From: JAVBQB01 sp031549265
Lineage (GTDB): Bacteria; Bacillota; Clostridia; Oscillospirales; JAVBQB01
Direction of reading: 5' to 3'
DNA length: 64,000 bases
Assembly: GCA_031549265.1 (NCBI GenBank)
Contig: JAVBQB010000002.1
Location: forward strand, 883,242-947,241
Part shown: positions 53,211 through 61,717 of the stretch, piece after piece
Position numbering within the stretch: position 1 is the stretch's first letter
How the letters are laid out: every line of letters begins with the position of its first letter
The notes under the pieces: model-generated
Seen by the model: the letters and a program-made list of their open reading frames with translations, nothing else
The model's database searches: none
Told to the model about the DNA's origin: nothing
Translations under genes and position numbers: made by a program

Positions 53211-53867
53211 TTAAACTATAGAGTAGTCTAAACGGATGAATTGTTTGCCGTTGGGCAGATCATACTCGGCTCTATTAAGCAAGTTGCAGCCAATCTTGTT
53301 CATTAACAGAGTGATCTGATCTTCGCTCACTGCCTCAACATTCTGGATTACTGCGTCAAAAACGTGTTCCGATCCGGACGATGAGGCAATTTCGCCGTCG
53401 GGATTCACCTGAATAACGCAGGTAATAATCTGTTTTCGTTTCGGCAGTTTCGAAATTATATTTGTAAAATTGGCAAGTTGTATGTGTTCAATCAGCAAGT
53501 TAGCAATTATCAAACCGCATGGAGCCAGAATTTTTATTGCCTCAGCGGGATTTGTCACTAAATCGAGTTGATAAAGACTCATTTTTGACGCAAGCTCGGG
53601 ATAACGGGTCTTGCACTGCTCAAGAAAATTCTTATTTATGTCAATGCCGACAATATGGCCTGTTCCGCAGGGAATAACGTGTTCCAGGCCGTTTCCGTTC
53701 GTTATGCCCAATATTGCCGTTGGTGTCTTAGACCGTGCACTCGCCGGAAGCAATTCGAATTGTTCTTTGATTATGCGGTTCAGCAGCTGCATCTGCCCAA
53801 CATTCGGATGAGCCATGTGCGCGACATAATCGTTTGGAGTTAGATCGCACCAAGGGTTGTGTTTCAT
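53211..53867 (-). CDS. Class I SAM-dependent methyltransferase-like protein
   Basis: 218 residues. A Rossmann-type SAM site is suggested by ILGITNGNGLEHV near residue 53, VGIDINKNFLEQC near 73 and DLVTNPAEAI near 101. The usual GxGxG reads GITNGNG, a diverged form. No DPPY or other substrate motif is seen, so the target cannot be named. GAGGTG precedes ATG 53867. The gene lies alone between two terminators in a stretch of minus-strand single genes and has a lower GC feel than the core operons. Confidence 0.7.
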   Translation of the reverse strand: MKHNPWCDLTPNDYVAHMAHPNVGQMQLLNRIIKEQFELLPASARSKTPTAILGITNGNGLEHVIPCGTGHIVGIDINKNFLEQCKTRYPELASKMSLYQLDLVTNPAEAIKILAPCGLIIANLLIEHIQLANFTNIISKLPKRKQIITCVIQVNPDGEIASSSGSEHVFDAVIQNVEAVSEDQITLLMNKIGCNLLNRAEYDLPNGKQFIRLDYSIV

Positions 53868-53984
53868 ATGCCTTCACCTCAATTCGTGAAAAAGTTAAGC
53901 CGGGATGGTCCGACGGTCACCCCGAAGCAGTGGTACGTCACCCGTAGCTACCGAGAGTGTCACTGCGCCAAACCGTTTTCTGGC

Positions 53985-54022
53985 GTCAAATAAACAAAAG
54001 AGAGGCGTTATACCTCTTTTTG
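53985..54022 (-). terminator. Terminator on the minus strand
   Basis: Minus strand: AAAAAGAGG, loop, CCTCTCTTTTG, then TTTATTTG. It directly follows the tRNA-like fragment, as tRNA terminators do, and could also end the lipoprotein transcript. Confidence 0.6.
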
Positions 54023-54026
54023 TCCA

Positions 54027-54050
54027 TGGTCGGAGTGGCGATGCAGAACC
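54027..54050 (-). pseudogene. Possible tRNA 3'-end fragment
   Basis: Minus strand sequence GCCACTCCGACCA resembles the acceptor strand, discriminator A and CCA tail of a tRNA, preceded by GGTTC as in a T arm, but the rest of the T loop and the 5' part are missing. A terminator follows within five bases. It could be a decayed tRNA or an attachment-site remnant; chance is not excluded. Confidence 0.4.
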
Positions 54051-54126
54051 TTTTTCAAGTCCGGATTCGGATAACGCGATATTGGTGCGCTTATTATCCA
54101 GGCTAATGCTTATTCACTAATGGGGT

Positions 54127-54915
54127 TTAGGATATGCTCGAAGCCCGTCTATCAAGTTCAGCCAATAATGTGTGTATAGTATCAAGGTCAACACCGCGTC
54201 CTCCCCACCAAAGTTGGCGCGAACTGACTATACAAAGTGTTTCCAAAGCATTGTAATAATCATGCTTATGTACCTGACTGCCATTGACGAACCACTCATC
54301 CAACTCGTCGAAATCATCCGATGTTGATGATAGCTCAAGAGCTGATGTCCATTTGCCATCAATAAGCGTGTAGTAGCTATCTTCGGAATCAAAGGAATAA
54401 AGCGAGTAATGGTGGAGGTAAGCGAAATTATATTGATCTATATCAATGTCAGCACCTACATGAGTAGGCCACACATCAAATGTGCCAAGAAGTTCTGCGC
54501 TATCTGAATTATACTCATATACAGCGATGTGTGCCCCATACAGCAGGGAATCGTCGGCATAAACATATAGAAATTCAGGTAATCTATCGTTATTAAAGTC
54601 AATCAGCTCTGCGTGAATTACGCCGCTATATAAATTGGGCAGATTCTCGTGTTGTTCAATGACTCCAAAGCCGCACTCATCTACTGCTGCTTTCAGAATA
54701 TCATAGTATGCCCTATACGCGGCAGGTGACATTGGTGCTGTTTCCGCCTCAGAATCATCCGGAACTATTGAGGGCAGGAGTGACGTGGAAGGCACATTGG
54801 TCGGGGTTTCCATTTGTGAATTGTCCGAAGCTATTGGAGAAGATGTGTAATCACAAGCCGTCATGCCGAACAGTAAAAATGCTGCCAGCGCAAGTGATAG
54901 GATGCGCGTCTTCAT
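54127..54915 (-). CDS. Predicted lipoprotein of unknown function
   Basis: 262 residues. Signal MKTRILSLALAAFLLFG with lipobox GMTAC (Cys near residue 21), then a Ser/Thr/Pro-rich linker (to about 60) and a C-terminal domain rich in Asp, Tyr and Ser. The segment LIDFNNDRLPEFLYVYADD resembles FG-GAP/VCBS-like calcium-loop repeats seen in surface proteins. No enzyme motif is recognised. ATG 54915 has GGGAGT upstream; an in-frame ATG further upstream (54996) adds a non-signal extension. Presumed to be anchored on the outside of the membrane. Confidence 0.75.
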   Translation of the reverse strand: MKTRILSLALAAFLLFGMTACDYTSSPIASDNSQMETPTNVPSTSLLPSIVPDDSEAETAPMSPAAYRAYYDILKAAVDECGFGVIEQHENLPNLYSGVIHAELIDFNNDRLPEFLYVYADDSLLYGAHIAVYEYNSDSAELLGTFDVWPTHVGADIDIDQYNFAYLHHYSLYSFDSEDSYYTLIDGKWTSALELSSTSDDFDELDEWFVNGSQVHKHDYYNALETLCIVSSRQLWWGGRGVDLDTIHTLLAELDRRASSIS

Positions 54916-55117
54916 GTCTATAACTCCCACAAAATATAAATTTTTGCGCTCACAGCACATTGTCCTAACCACCAAGTTATAGCCATTATACGACATTCAA
55001 GACAACAAATCCAGACTTGCATTGCTACATTTCTTTCTGGCGACTGGCCTGTAAATGACAGAAGATGGTCTGAGTACGATACAGCACCTACACTTACGAA
55101 AGCTTTATAACACAACG

Positions 55118-55157
55118 AAAAAAATCCCCTTGGAACTCAATTCTGAGTTTCAAGGGG
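55118..55157 (-). terminator. Terminator of tRNA-Pro
   Basis: Minus strand: CCCCTTGAAACTC / GAGTTCCAAGGGG (55157-55145 and 55138-55126, one mismatch), loop of 6, then a run of seven T. Confidence 0.92.
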
Positions 55158-55159
55158 GG

Positions 55160-55236
55160 TGGTCGAGGCGACAGGATTTGAACCTGCGGCCTCTGCGTCC
55201 CGAACGCAGCGCTCTACCAAGCTGAGCCACGCCTCG
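55160..55236 (-). tRNA. tRNA-Pro (anticodon CGG)
   Basis: Minus strand, 77 bases including an encoded CCA. Acceptor stem CGAGGCG/CGCCTCG, D arm with GCTCAGCTTGGTAGAGC, anticodon stem CTGCG/CGCAG around loop TTCGGGA (anticodon CGG, reading CCG), and T loop TTCAAAT. CCG is the favoured proline codon in most genes here. Confidence 0.96.
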
Positions 55237-55269
55237 ACATTGCTGAATTCTCTGAATTCATGCTAAATT

Positions 55270-55298
55270 ATGATAGCACAACATATAGAGTTAGTCAA
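55270..55298 (-). promoter_or_regulatory. Sigma-A promoter of tRNA-Pro
   Basis: Minus strand: TTGACT (55298-55293), 17-base spacer, TATCAT (55275-55270), 34 bases before the tRNA. Two GAATTC sites (55246-55259 region) lie in the short leader. Confidence 0.7.
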
Positions 55299-55344
55299 GA
55301 AGCAATTTCGATCTAAACAGGCTAAACATTCTTGGAATAAAGTA

Positions 55345-55373
55345 TTGCGTTTGCGGGTGCCCTGTGGTAATAT
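55345..55373 (+). promoter_or_regulatory. Promoter of the FMN riboswitch transcript
   Basis: TTGCGT (55345-55350), 17-base spacer, TAATAT (55368-55373); transcription would start just before the aptamer. Confidence 0.5.
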
Positions 55374-55385
55374 AAATTCAACCAA

Positions 55386-55507
55386 ATCTTCAGGGCGGGG
55401 TGAGAATCCCCACCGGCGGTAATGGGGGAAACCCACAAGTCCGCGAGCCGACAGGCTGAACCGGTTAGATTCCGGTACCGACGGTCATAGTCCGGATGAA
55501 AGAAGAT
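55386..55507 (+). promoter_or_regulatory. FMN riboswitch (RFN element)
   Basis: Closing stem ATCTTC/GAAGAT. The conserved blocks GGGCGGGGTG, CCCCACCGGCGGT, TCCGCGAGC, GATTCCGGTACCGACGGT and AGTCCGGATGAAAGA are all present in order. It precedes the riboflavin transporter gene, as expected; FMN binding should reduce ribU expression. Confidence 0.97.
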
Positions 55508-55560
55508 GAGCGTTTTGTTCGCTTTTTTTCATGTGCCCTGTTGATGGGCACATTTTCTTT
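55508..55560 (+). terminator. Expression-platform hairpins of the FMN riboswitch
   Basis: A weak AGCG/CGCT hairpin with T7 (55509-55529) and then the perfect stem ATGTGCCC, loop of 7, GGGCACAT (55531-55553) followed by TTTTCTTT, ending just before the ribU ribosome site GGGGG. Termination and possibly initiation could both be controlled. Confidence 0.7.
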
Positions 55561-55572
55561 GGGGGTAAAAAT

Positions 55573-56193
55573 ATGAAAAGCAGCATGAACAAAACGAGGA
55601 TTTTTACTGTGACCGCAATGCTTGCGGGCGTCTCCGCGCTTTTGATGTACCTTGAGTTTCCGATTCCGTTTCTGCCGCCGTTTTTGAAGATGGATTTTTC
55701 CGATGTACCCGCTTTGATAGGCGCATTCGCGCTGGGGCCGATCAGCGGGGTTGTTGTAGTCCTGATTAAGAATCTCGTGCACATACTTTCGACGCAGACC
55801 GGAGGAATCGGAGAGCTCGCCAATTTCGTAATAGCAGTATCGCTCATCTTGCCTGCGGGAATTATTTATCGTTTTTCACGCACGCTCAAGGGTGCGATTA
55901 TCGGCATGTTGGCAGGTACAGTTTTCATGTGTGCGGCCGGCGTAGTGTTTAACTATTTAGTCCTTATACCAATGTACATTAATATTATGGGGCTGGACGC
56001 GGTCGTCGGCGCGGCGGCCTCGGCAAACGGCGCCATCAATAATCTTTTCACTATGGTGATATACGGAATAGCCCCGTTTAATCTAATAAAAGGTATATTG
56101 GTTTCAATTGTCACCATGCTCCTTTACAAAAAACTTGCCGGGCTGATTAAGAATTTTCATATGCCCAAGAAATTAAAAGAAAAACAAAGTTAA
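55573..56193 (+). CDS. ribU: Riboflavin ECF transporter S component RibU
   Basis: Substrate-binding membrane subunit that pairs with the shared EcfA/A'/T module, which is not in this window. Six membrane segments are visible. The RibU signature DFSDVPALIGAFALGPISG near residue 38 and IKNLVHILSTQTGGIGE near 62 are clear. 206 residues. ATG 55573 follows TTTGGGGG; an in-frame ATG at 55531 lies in the terminator stem. Control by the FMN riboswitch supports riboflavin as the substrate. Confidence 0.94.
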   Translation: MKSSMNKTRIFTVTAMLAGVSALLMYLEFPIPFLPPFLKMDFSDVPALIGAFALGPISGVVVVLIKNLVHILSTQTGGIGELANFVIAVSLILPAGIIYRFSRTLKGAIIGMLAGTVFMCAAGVVFNYLVLIPMYINIMGLDAVVGAAASANGAINNLFTMVIYGIAPFNLIKGILVSIVTMLLYKKLAGLIKNFHMPKKLKEKQS

Positions 56194-56265
56194 TTTTACG
56201 CCCCGGCCGTTTTTCTTTATCAAAACTAGTGTTGCCGGCATATTCTGTATCAGGAGGTGCGGATT

Positions 56266-56622
56266 ATGCTGGCACAGGTTATTCTTGACTCGGTTATCGC
56301 CGTATTGGCGGCATTCGGACTGGTAACGCTCTATTGGTGCTTGATTGGCACATTGTTTTTCGGCGGAAAACGGCGTAGCAATATTGTCGCGGTTCTGCCC
56401 GCGGCAACTCAGCGCTCGGTTAGCGACGCGATTCTTAAAGTTCATTGGCTGCGCAAAAACCTGCTACGGGACGTGGCCATAATCGTTTTGGAGGATCGGG
56501 ATGGTTCTTGCCGCGGTGAGAATGACCTGGCTTCTCTGACTTGCGGCTGCGAGTTCAGTCGCTGTGGATCCGACGAACTGCAAAGCGTAATTCGAAATCT
56601 GACCGAAACTAAGAGATGTTAA
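56266..56622 (+). CDS. Small membrane-anchored protein of unknown function
   Basis: 118 residues. One hydrophobic segment at about 8-28 is followed by a basic stretch (GGKRRS) and a cytoplasmic-looking domain with a central beta strand VAIIVLEDRDG and a Cys-rich segment with CGCEFSRC. The CxCxxxxC pattern could bind a metal, but I do not recognise a family. AGGAGG lies 8 bases before ATG 56266. The gene is 13 bases before recD2 and probably co-transcribed with it. Confidence 0.7.
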   Translation: MLAQVILDSVIAVLAAFGLVTLYWCLIGTLFFGGKRRSNIVAVLPAATQRSVSDAILKVHWLRKNLLRDVAIIVLEDRDGSCRGENDLASLTCGCEFSRCGSDELQSVIRNLTETKRC

Positions 56623-56635
56623 CTATGGTGATTCC

Positions 56636-58858
56636 ATGATAAACGAGACAGTGGATTTGCAGGTGCTTTACGGCAGTGTACGCGCTATAATTTTTCACAA
56701 CGAAATCAACGGATATACTGTTATGAGAGTTGCCTCTGATAGCGGCACCGAGTCTGTTGTTACAGGATGCATGCCATTTGCCGCCCCGGGGGAAACCATC
56801 GAGGCCAAAGGCAGATGGACGGCGCATCCTGTTCACGGGCCTCAGTTTGCCGCTATTTCATTTGAGCGGCAGCTCCCGCTGGAGCCGGAGGCGGTCGCGG
56901 ATTTTCTCGGCTCGGGGATTATTCCGGGCGTCGGCCAGGTACTGGCAACGAGAATTGTTGACCTCTTTGGGGAAGACGCGCTCGGGGTGCTCGAACGCTC
57001 TCCGGAAAAGCTTACACAAATCAGGGGTATCACCGAATCCAAGGCTCAGAAGATCGGGCTGGAGTTCAAGCGCCAGACGGGGTTGAGGCGGCTGCTCGAT
57101 TTTTTCTCTGTATACGGGGTTCAGCCGCAGATTGCGCTGAGAGTATACAAAAACCACGGTGACGAATCCATTGAAATGATATGCCGGAACCCGTATGTAC
57201 TGGTGTTCGGCGATTACGAGGTGGATTTCGAACACGCCGATCAGATTGCGCTGGATAACGGATATTTTTCCGAGAGCCCGGAAAGGCTGGAGGCGGCCGC
57301 TCTTTTCGAACTGCGTATCGGCCTTGGCGACGGGCACTCGTTTATCCCGTACGAGCTGCTTGTCGATGCGACGCATGGATTGGTGCCGGTCGACGACAGG
57401 TCGCTGATCACCTCGGCGGTTGACAGGCTGGTCGTGGGCGGAAAGATAGTCCGCGAACAGATCGGCAAGCACAACGCTTGCTATCTCAGTGAAGTGTTTG
57501 AGGATGAAGCGTATGTGGCTGAGAAACTTCACGAGAAGGCGGCGCAGATGCTTCCGCTTGATGTTGACCTCGACAAAGTTATATGCGAGATAGAAAACGA
57601 AACGCACGTAAAATACGCGGACATGCAGAAAGCGGCGATCAGACTCGCGTCGGAACGCGGCGCGTTTGTGTTGACGGGCGGGCCGGGAACGGGTAAGACC
57701 ACAACGCTCCGAGCCATCCTAACGGTTTTCAAGCGCGCAGGTCTTGCGACTGCATTAACCGCGCCAACCGGCCGGGCGGCGAAAAGGATGTCCGAACTCT
57801 GTATGGCGGAGGCGTCCACGATTCACAGGCTGGTAGGTGTGCAGTTTGACGCCGAGACAGGCAACTTGACTTTTCTGCACAATGAGGACGATCCGGTGGA
57901 AGCCGACGCGGTCATTGTTGACGAAACATCAATGATCGACATCGGACTGATGCGGACGCTGCTCGGATCGCTGCCGAGCCACTGCAGACTGGTGCTGGTC
58001 GGTGACCGGGATCAGCTGCCGTCGGTGGGGCCGGGGAATCTGCTTTCGGATATGCTCGCGTCGGGAAGCATTGAAACGGTGCGGCTGACCGAAATTTTCA
58101 GACAAGCTACCACATCGGATATTGTCGTCGCTGCTCACGATGTTCTTAAAGGAGTTTTTCCGACTTTTTCTAAAAAGGACGGTGATTTCTTTTTTATGAA
58201 CCGCGTTCGTCAGGATGACATACTTTCAACCGCCATAGAACTCTGCGCGAAAAGACTGCCGCAGAATATGGGAATTTCTCCGGAGGATATTCAGGTACTG
58301 TCACCGATGAGGAAAACGGAGGCGGGAACCATCCGCCTGAACAAGGCTCTGCAGGCAGCGCTGAATCCGCCGGAGACGGGAAAACGCGAGGTCGGTTATG
58401 GAGAGACCGTCTACCGTGAAGGTGACAGGATTATGCAGATCCAGAACAATTACAAGCTGGAGTGGCGGCGCATTAGCGGTGAGGAAAACGGAGTCGGCGT
58501 ATTCAACGGCGACATCGGTACTATCATAGGCATTGACAAGGACGCGCAAACGATGTCCGTTTGTTTTGAGGACAGGCTGGTGCAGTATTCGTTTGATATG
58601 CTGCGCGAGCTAGAGCACGCGTTTGCTATGACTGTCCATAAATCCCAGGGCAGCGAGTACCCGGCGGTTGTCCTAGTGCTTCAGCCGGGGTCAAGAATGC
58701 ATATTAACCGGAGGCTGCTGTATACTGCCATCACGCGCGCGAAAAAACTGCTGGTAATCGTCGGAGACAGGAGCGTTCTTAACCAGATGGTCACTAATAA
58801 GAGTGCGTACGCCCGTTTTTCGGGGCTGAAACAGCGTTTGTCCGGGAATCCGGACTGA
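56636..58858 (+). CDS. recD2: RecD2-family ATP-dependent helicase
   Basis: 5'-3' SF1B DNA helicase acting without RecBC in Gram-positive bacteria. An N-terminal OB-like domain (residues 1-85), tandem helix-hairpin-helix repeats (about 85-170; GSGIIPGVGQVLATRIV), Walker A GGPGTGKTTTLRAI near 348-361, Walker B VDETSMID near 430, and C-terminal motifs with AFAMTVHKSQGSEYPAVVL near 665 and YTAITRAKK near 700 are seen. 740 residues. ATG 56636 follows GGTGATT. Confidence 0.94.
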   Translation: MINETVDLQVLYGSVRAIIFHNEINGYTVMRVASDSGTESVVTGCMPFAAPGETIEAKGRWTAHPVHGPQFAAISFERQLPLEPEAVADFLGSGIIPGVGQVLATRIVDLFGEDALGVLERSPEKLTQIRGITESKAQKIGLEFKRQTGLRRLLDFFSVYGVQPQIALRVYKNHGDESIEMICRNPYVLVFGDYEVDFEHADQIALDNGYFSESPERLEAAALFELRIGLGDGHSFIPYELLVDATHGLVPVDDRSLITSAVDRLVVGGKIVREQIGKHNACYLSEVFEDEAYVAEKLHEKAAQMLPLDVDLDKVICEIENETHVKYADMQKAAIRLASERGAFVLTGGPGTGKTTTLRAILTVFKRAGLATALTAPTGRAAKRMSELCMAEASTIHRLVGVQFDAETGNLTFLHNEDDPVEADAVIVDETSMIDIGLMRTLLGSLPSHCRLVLVGDRDQLPSVGPGNLLSDMLASGSIETVRLTEIFRQATTSDIVVAAHDVLKGVFPTFSKKDGDFFFMNRVRQDDILSTAIELCAKRLPQNMGISPEDIQVLSPMRKTEAGTIRLNKALQAALNPPETGKREVGYGETVYREGDRIMQIQNNYKLEWRRISGEENGVGVFNGDIGTIIGIDKDAQTMSVCFEDRLVQYSFDMLRELEHAFAMTVHKSQGSEYPAVVLVLQPGSRMHINRRLLYTAITRAKKLLVIVGDRSVLNQMVTNKSAYARFSGLKQRLSGNPD

Positions 58859-58873
58859 ACAGCATCAAAGAAA

Positions 58874-58910
58874 ATAAAAAAGAACCCTTGTCGAAGCTCA
58901 ACAAGGGTTC
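58874..58910 (-). terminator. Terminator of the 59-kb membrane-protein gene
   Basis: Minus strand: GAACCCTTGT, loop of 9, ACAAGGGTTC (58910-58882), then TTTTTTATTTTC. On the + strand no T tract follows, so it serves mainly the minus gene. Confidence 0.85.
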
Positions 58911-58943
58911 AGGCATTTAACGGACGAGCCGCGGTTTCGGAGC

Positions 58944-59354
58944 TCAGCCGAAAATCAGCCGTATCGCCACTGCACATATAATAGATATAACGCCCATAAT
59001 AATCAGTGACTTGCTGAAACGGTCGGTCTTGCGCTTATGTCTGAAAAAATTAAAAATGAGTCCTATGATACAAAGAAGACCTGCAAAGACCATGAGATAA
59101 AATGATATCTCGACGAGCGGCATATCTATCGACTTATCATAAGCGATCCTGAAAGTCGCGCCAACTTCGCTGTTGGGCTGAGCGAGCGCCAAAAACCCGA
59201 TGGCGAACACGGCGATTCCCCAGGAAGTCGCACTTATCCAGGCGATAACACGGGATAGCGCGTCGCGCCTTCTTCTGCGATCGACCGGAATGGGCTCATG
59301 ATACGGATCTTCAGCCGGAATATATTTGCGAATATCATTTTCTTTTTTTGCCAT
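58944..59354 (-). CDS. Hypothetical membrane protein
   Basis: 136 residues. A charged N-terminus (PAEDPYHEPIPVDRRRRRD) is followed by three membrane segments at about 37-57, 80-103 and 114-134. The N-terminus should lie inside by the positive-inside rule. No family motif is recognised and neighbours give no clue: it stands alone, opposite in strand to recD2 and metA. GGAGGAG precedes ATG 59354. Confidence 0.75.
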   Translation of the reverse strand: MAKKENDIRKYIPAEDPYHEPIPVDRRRRRDALSRVIAWISATSWGIAVFAIGFLALAQPNSEVGATFRIAYDKSIDMPLVEISFYLMVFAGLLCIIGLIFNFFRHKRKTDRFSKSLIIMGVISIICAVAIRLIFG

Positions 59355-59490
59355 AAAAACTCCTCCAGTGGCATGAAAAAATGTTATCCTGCACTGTTAT
59401 TATAAACCCGTATTCGCCGTCAGTCAAGTAAGGCGTTTAATAATTGACTGTACCTTGCCGTAACCGGTGCTTTATTTAGAGTTTTTTGCT

Positions 59491-59519
59491 ATTGTTTATT
59501 TGACTAATTTTTGTTATAA
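59491..59519 (+). promoter_or_regulatory. Strong sigma-A promoter of metA
   Basis: TTGTTT (59491-59496), 17-base spacer, perfect TATAAT (59514-59519) with a TG extension. Transcription would start near 59526. Confidence 0.75.
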
Positions 59520-59534
59520 TAATTCACAATGCGA

Positions 59535-59590
59535 AGTAATGAACACACTGTATGCACTGTTGCAACTCCGGTGACGCATACGATATTACT
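59535..59590 (+). promoter_or_regulatory. Structured metA leader
   Basis: Nested stems AGTAAT (59535-59540)/ATTACT (59585-59590) and GTATGC (59550-59555)/GCATAC (59576-59581), with a further CAC/GTG pairing inside. It does not fit the S-box or other SAM aptamers I know. No T tract follows. Confidence 0.5.
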
Positions 59591-59629
59591 AATAGTCCAA
59601 TGAAAATACTCGACTGAAAGGTGCGCAAT

Positions 59630-60544
59630 ATGCCGATTAAGATTGCCGATCAACTGCCAGCAAAGGTGACTTTGGAGGGCGAAAATATTTTTGTTATTAC
59701 AGAATACAGAGCCCTTCATCAGGATATTAGACCGCTGAAGCTCGTCATACTTAATCTGATGCCCATCAAGACAGAGACGGAGACACAGCTTTTGCGCTGT
59801 CTCTCAAACACGCCTCTGCAAATCGAGATAGAGTTCTTACATACCACGAGCTACAACTCCAAGAATACCTCAAACGCTCATTTGATGACTTTTTACACAA
59901 ATTTTGAGAAAATTGCGAATAATCATTACGACGGAATGATTATTACCGGCGCTCCTGTGGAAACAATGGAATTTGAGGACGTTGCCTACTGGAGTGAGCT
60001 CTGCAAGATCATGGAGTGGTCGAGGCGCAACGTCCATTCCACGCTTCACATCTGCTGGGCATCCCAGGCGGCGCTTTACTACCATTACGGTATCAGAAAA
60101 CACCCCACACAGAAGAAGGTATTCGGAATATTCGATCATTATGTAGTAGATAAGTGGCATCCGCTTTTCAGGGGATTTGACGATACCTTTAAAGCACCGC
60201 ATTCGAGGCACACCGAGGTCAGAGCCGACGACATCAGTCAGGCGTACAATCTCAAGCTGCTCGCCGAATCCGATGAAGCGGGAGTTCATGTACTGGCAAA
60301 TGAATCCTATCGTCAGATTTTCGTCACCGGGCATTTTGAATACGACGCCAATACGCTGGAAAACGAGTATCGCCGAGATATCAGCCGCGGACTTGATATA
60401 GAAATGCCGAGGCACTATTTTCCGGATGACGATCCGAGCCGTACTCCGGAGGTTACCTGGCGGTCGCACGCTCAGCTTTTTTTCACTAACTGGCTGAACT
60501 ATTACGTTTACCAAACAACGCCATATAATTTACGCGACATATAA
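59630..60544 (+). CDS. metA: Homoserine O-acetyltransferase (MetA family)
   Basis: Acylates homoserine for methionine synthesis. Catalytic Cys142 (HICWASQAALYYHYG), His235 and Glu237 (FVTGHFEYDAN) are present. Residue 111 is Glu (TGAPVE), which in this family directs acetyl-CoA use; succinyl-CoA enzymes have Gly there. CWASQ replaces the commoner CWGAQ. 304 residues from ATG 59630, the position numbering matching the family exactly. AAAGGTG lies upstream. Preceded by a strong promoter and a structured leader; followed closely by hflK. Confidence 0.95.
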   Translation: MPIKIADQLPAKVTLEGENIFVITEYRALHQDIRPLKLVILNLMPIKTETETQLLRCLSNTPLQIEIEFLHTTSYNSKNTSNAHLMTFYTNFEKIANNHYDGMIITGAPVETMEFEDVAYWSELCKIMEWSRRNVHSTLHICWASQAALYYHYGIRKHPTQKKVFGIFDHYVVDKWHPLFRGFDDTFKAPHSRHTEVRADDISQAYNLKLLAESDEAGVHVLANESYRQIFVTGHFEYDANTLENEYRRDISRGLDIEMPRHYFPDDDPSRTPEVTWRSHAQLFFTNWLNYYVYQTTPYNLRDI

Positions 60545-60559
60545 TTAAGGAGGACAATT

Positions 60560-61705
60560 ATGCAGGACAACCCGTTTGGGAGCGGTGGAGGCTCTCCGCC
60601 CAGAGGAACAAACGTCGCCCAGGTAAAGGAGAAGATTATCAACTTCCTTAAAAAAGGAGCCGGGCTGTTGATTATCGCGGTACTTCTCGTTATTGTCGGG
60701 TTCAATTCCATTTATATCATCAATTCCGGCGAACAGGCGGTTATCACAAGGTTTGGCGACTTGATCAGCACAGAAACCTCGACCGGTCTTAGATTCAAAT
60801 TCCCGTTTATTGACAGAGTTGACATCGTCAACTTTGAAAACCTTTACGTACTGGAATTTGGATTCCGCAGTAACACGGCCGACGGCGGTTCTCGAAACAT
60901 GATGTCCGATCCCAGCCAATACCAAAACCCGGTTGTTGAGGAAGCGATCATGCTCACGGGCGACCTCAACATTGTTCACGCCGACTGGACGGTTATTTAT
61001 AAGGTGAACGACAGCTATAACTGGCTGTTCAGGGTTGACGATCCGCTTACAACGCTGAGGATCGTTTCAGAGTCGACTTATCGCCGTGTCGTCGCTTCGC
61101 ATGTTCTGGACGACATTCTGACCGATAAGAAAGACGTAATCTCGGCCGAAATCAAAACTGATTTACAGAGCATATGCAATAAATACCAGCTTGGCGTAGA
61201 GATACGCGCGGTTGAGTTGCAGGACGCGCTGGCGCCAGAAGAAGTCAGACCGGCGTTTAACGATGTTTCCGCGGCCAGAGAAGAAAAAGAAGCAAAGATA
61301 AACGAAGCCAGAAAATACGAGAACGAAAAGCTGCCCGTCGCCAACGGCCAGGCGGTAAAAATGGTTAACGACGCCGAAGGTTACAAAGCGCAGCGCATAA
61401 ACGACGCGCTTGGCGCGACAGCCAGGTACGCCGCGATCGAAGCCGAGTACGCGGCGAACCCCGGAATTATGAGAACAAGATTGTATCTGGAGATGATTCG
61501 GGAAGTGCTTCCCAAGGTCAACATGGTCTATTTTGTGGACGAATCAGGCAACACGCTGAAGTTCCTGCCTCTCGGCCAGGGCGCGCCGGTTCTGCCGGCC
61601 GCACAGACAGAAACGCCGGCAGCGCAGCCGGCTGCGCAGTCCGCGACGTCTGCCGGTAATTCGGGAACGGCAACACCGTCAGCTGCGCCGGCACCGGCGC
61701 GATGA
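60560..61705 (+). CDS. hflK: HflK, SPFH-domain membrane protein
   Basis: With HflC it forms a large membrane cage that regulates the FtsH protease. A Gly/Pro-rich cytoplasmic N-terminus (residues 1-20), one membrane segment (about 33-55), the SPFH/band 7 domain (NSGEQAVITRFGDL near 57) and a coiled coil (about 235-275) are followed by an Ala/Pro/Thr-rich low-complexity tail. 381 residues. AAGGAGGAC precedes ATG 60560, 15 bases after metA. No ftsH is seen in the window. Confidence 0.92.
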   Translation: MQDNPFGSGGGSPPRGTNVAQVKEKIINFLKKGAGLLIIAVLLVIVGFNSIYIINSGEQAVITRFGDLISTETSTGLRFKFPFIDRVDIVNFENLYVLEFGFRSNTADGGSRNMMSDPSQYQNPVVEEAIMLTGDLNIVHADWTVIYKVNDSYNWLFRVDDPLTTLRIVSESTYRRVVASHVLDDILTDKKDVISAEIKTDLQSICNKYQLGVEIRAVELQDALAPEEVRPAFNDVSAAREEKEAKINEARKYENEKLPVANGQAVKMVNDAEGYKAQRINDALGATARYAAIEAEYAANPGIMRTRLYLEMIREVLPKVNMVYFVDESGNTLKFLPLGQGAPVLPAAQTETPAAQPAAQSATSAGNSGTATPSAAPAPAR

Positions 61706-61717
61706 GGGGTGATTGAT

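Larger units (their letters stand above)
53868..54126. other. Intergenic region with hairpins and a tRNA-like fragment
   Basis: 259 bases. From left to right: a nested inverted repeat GCAGTG...CACTGC enclosing GGTA/TACC (about 53928-53966), a minus-strand terminator (53985-54022), and a tRNA 3'-end-like fragment (54027-54050). Confidence 0.6.

Noticed and set aside
59526..59629. S-box (SAM-I) riboswitch before metA
   Set aside because: None of the conserved S-box blocks is present and the leader is only about 100 bases.
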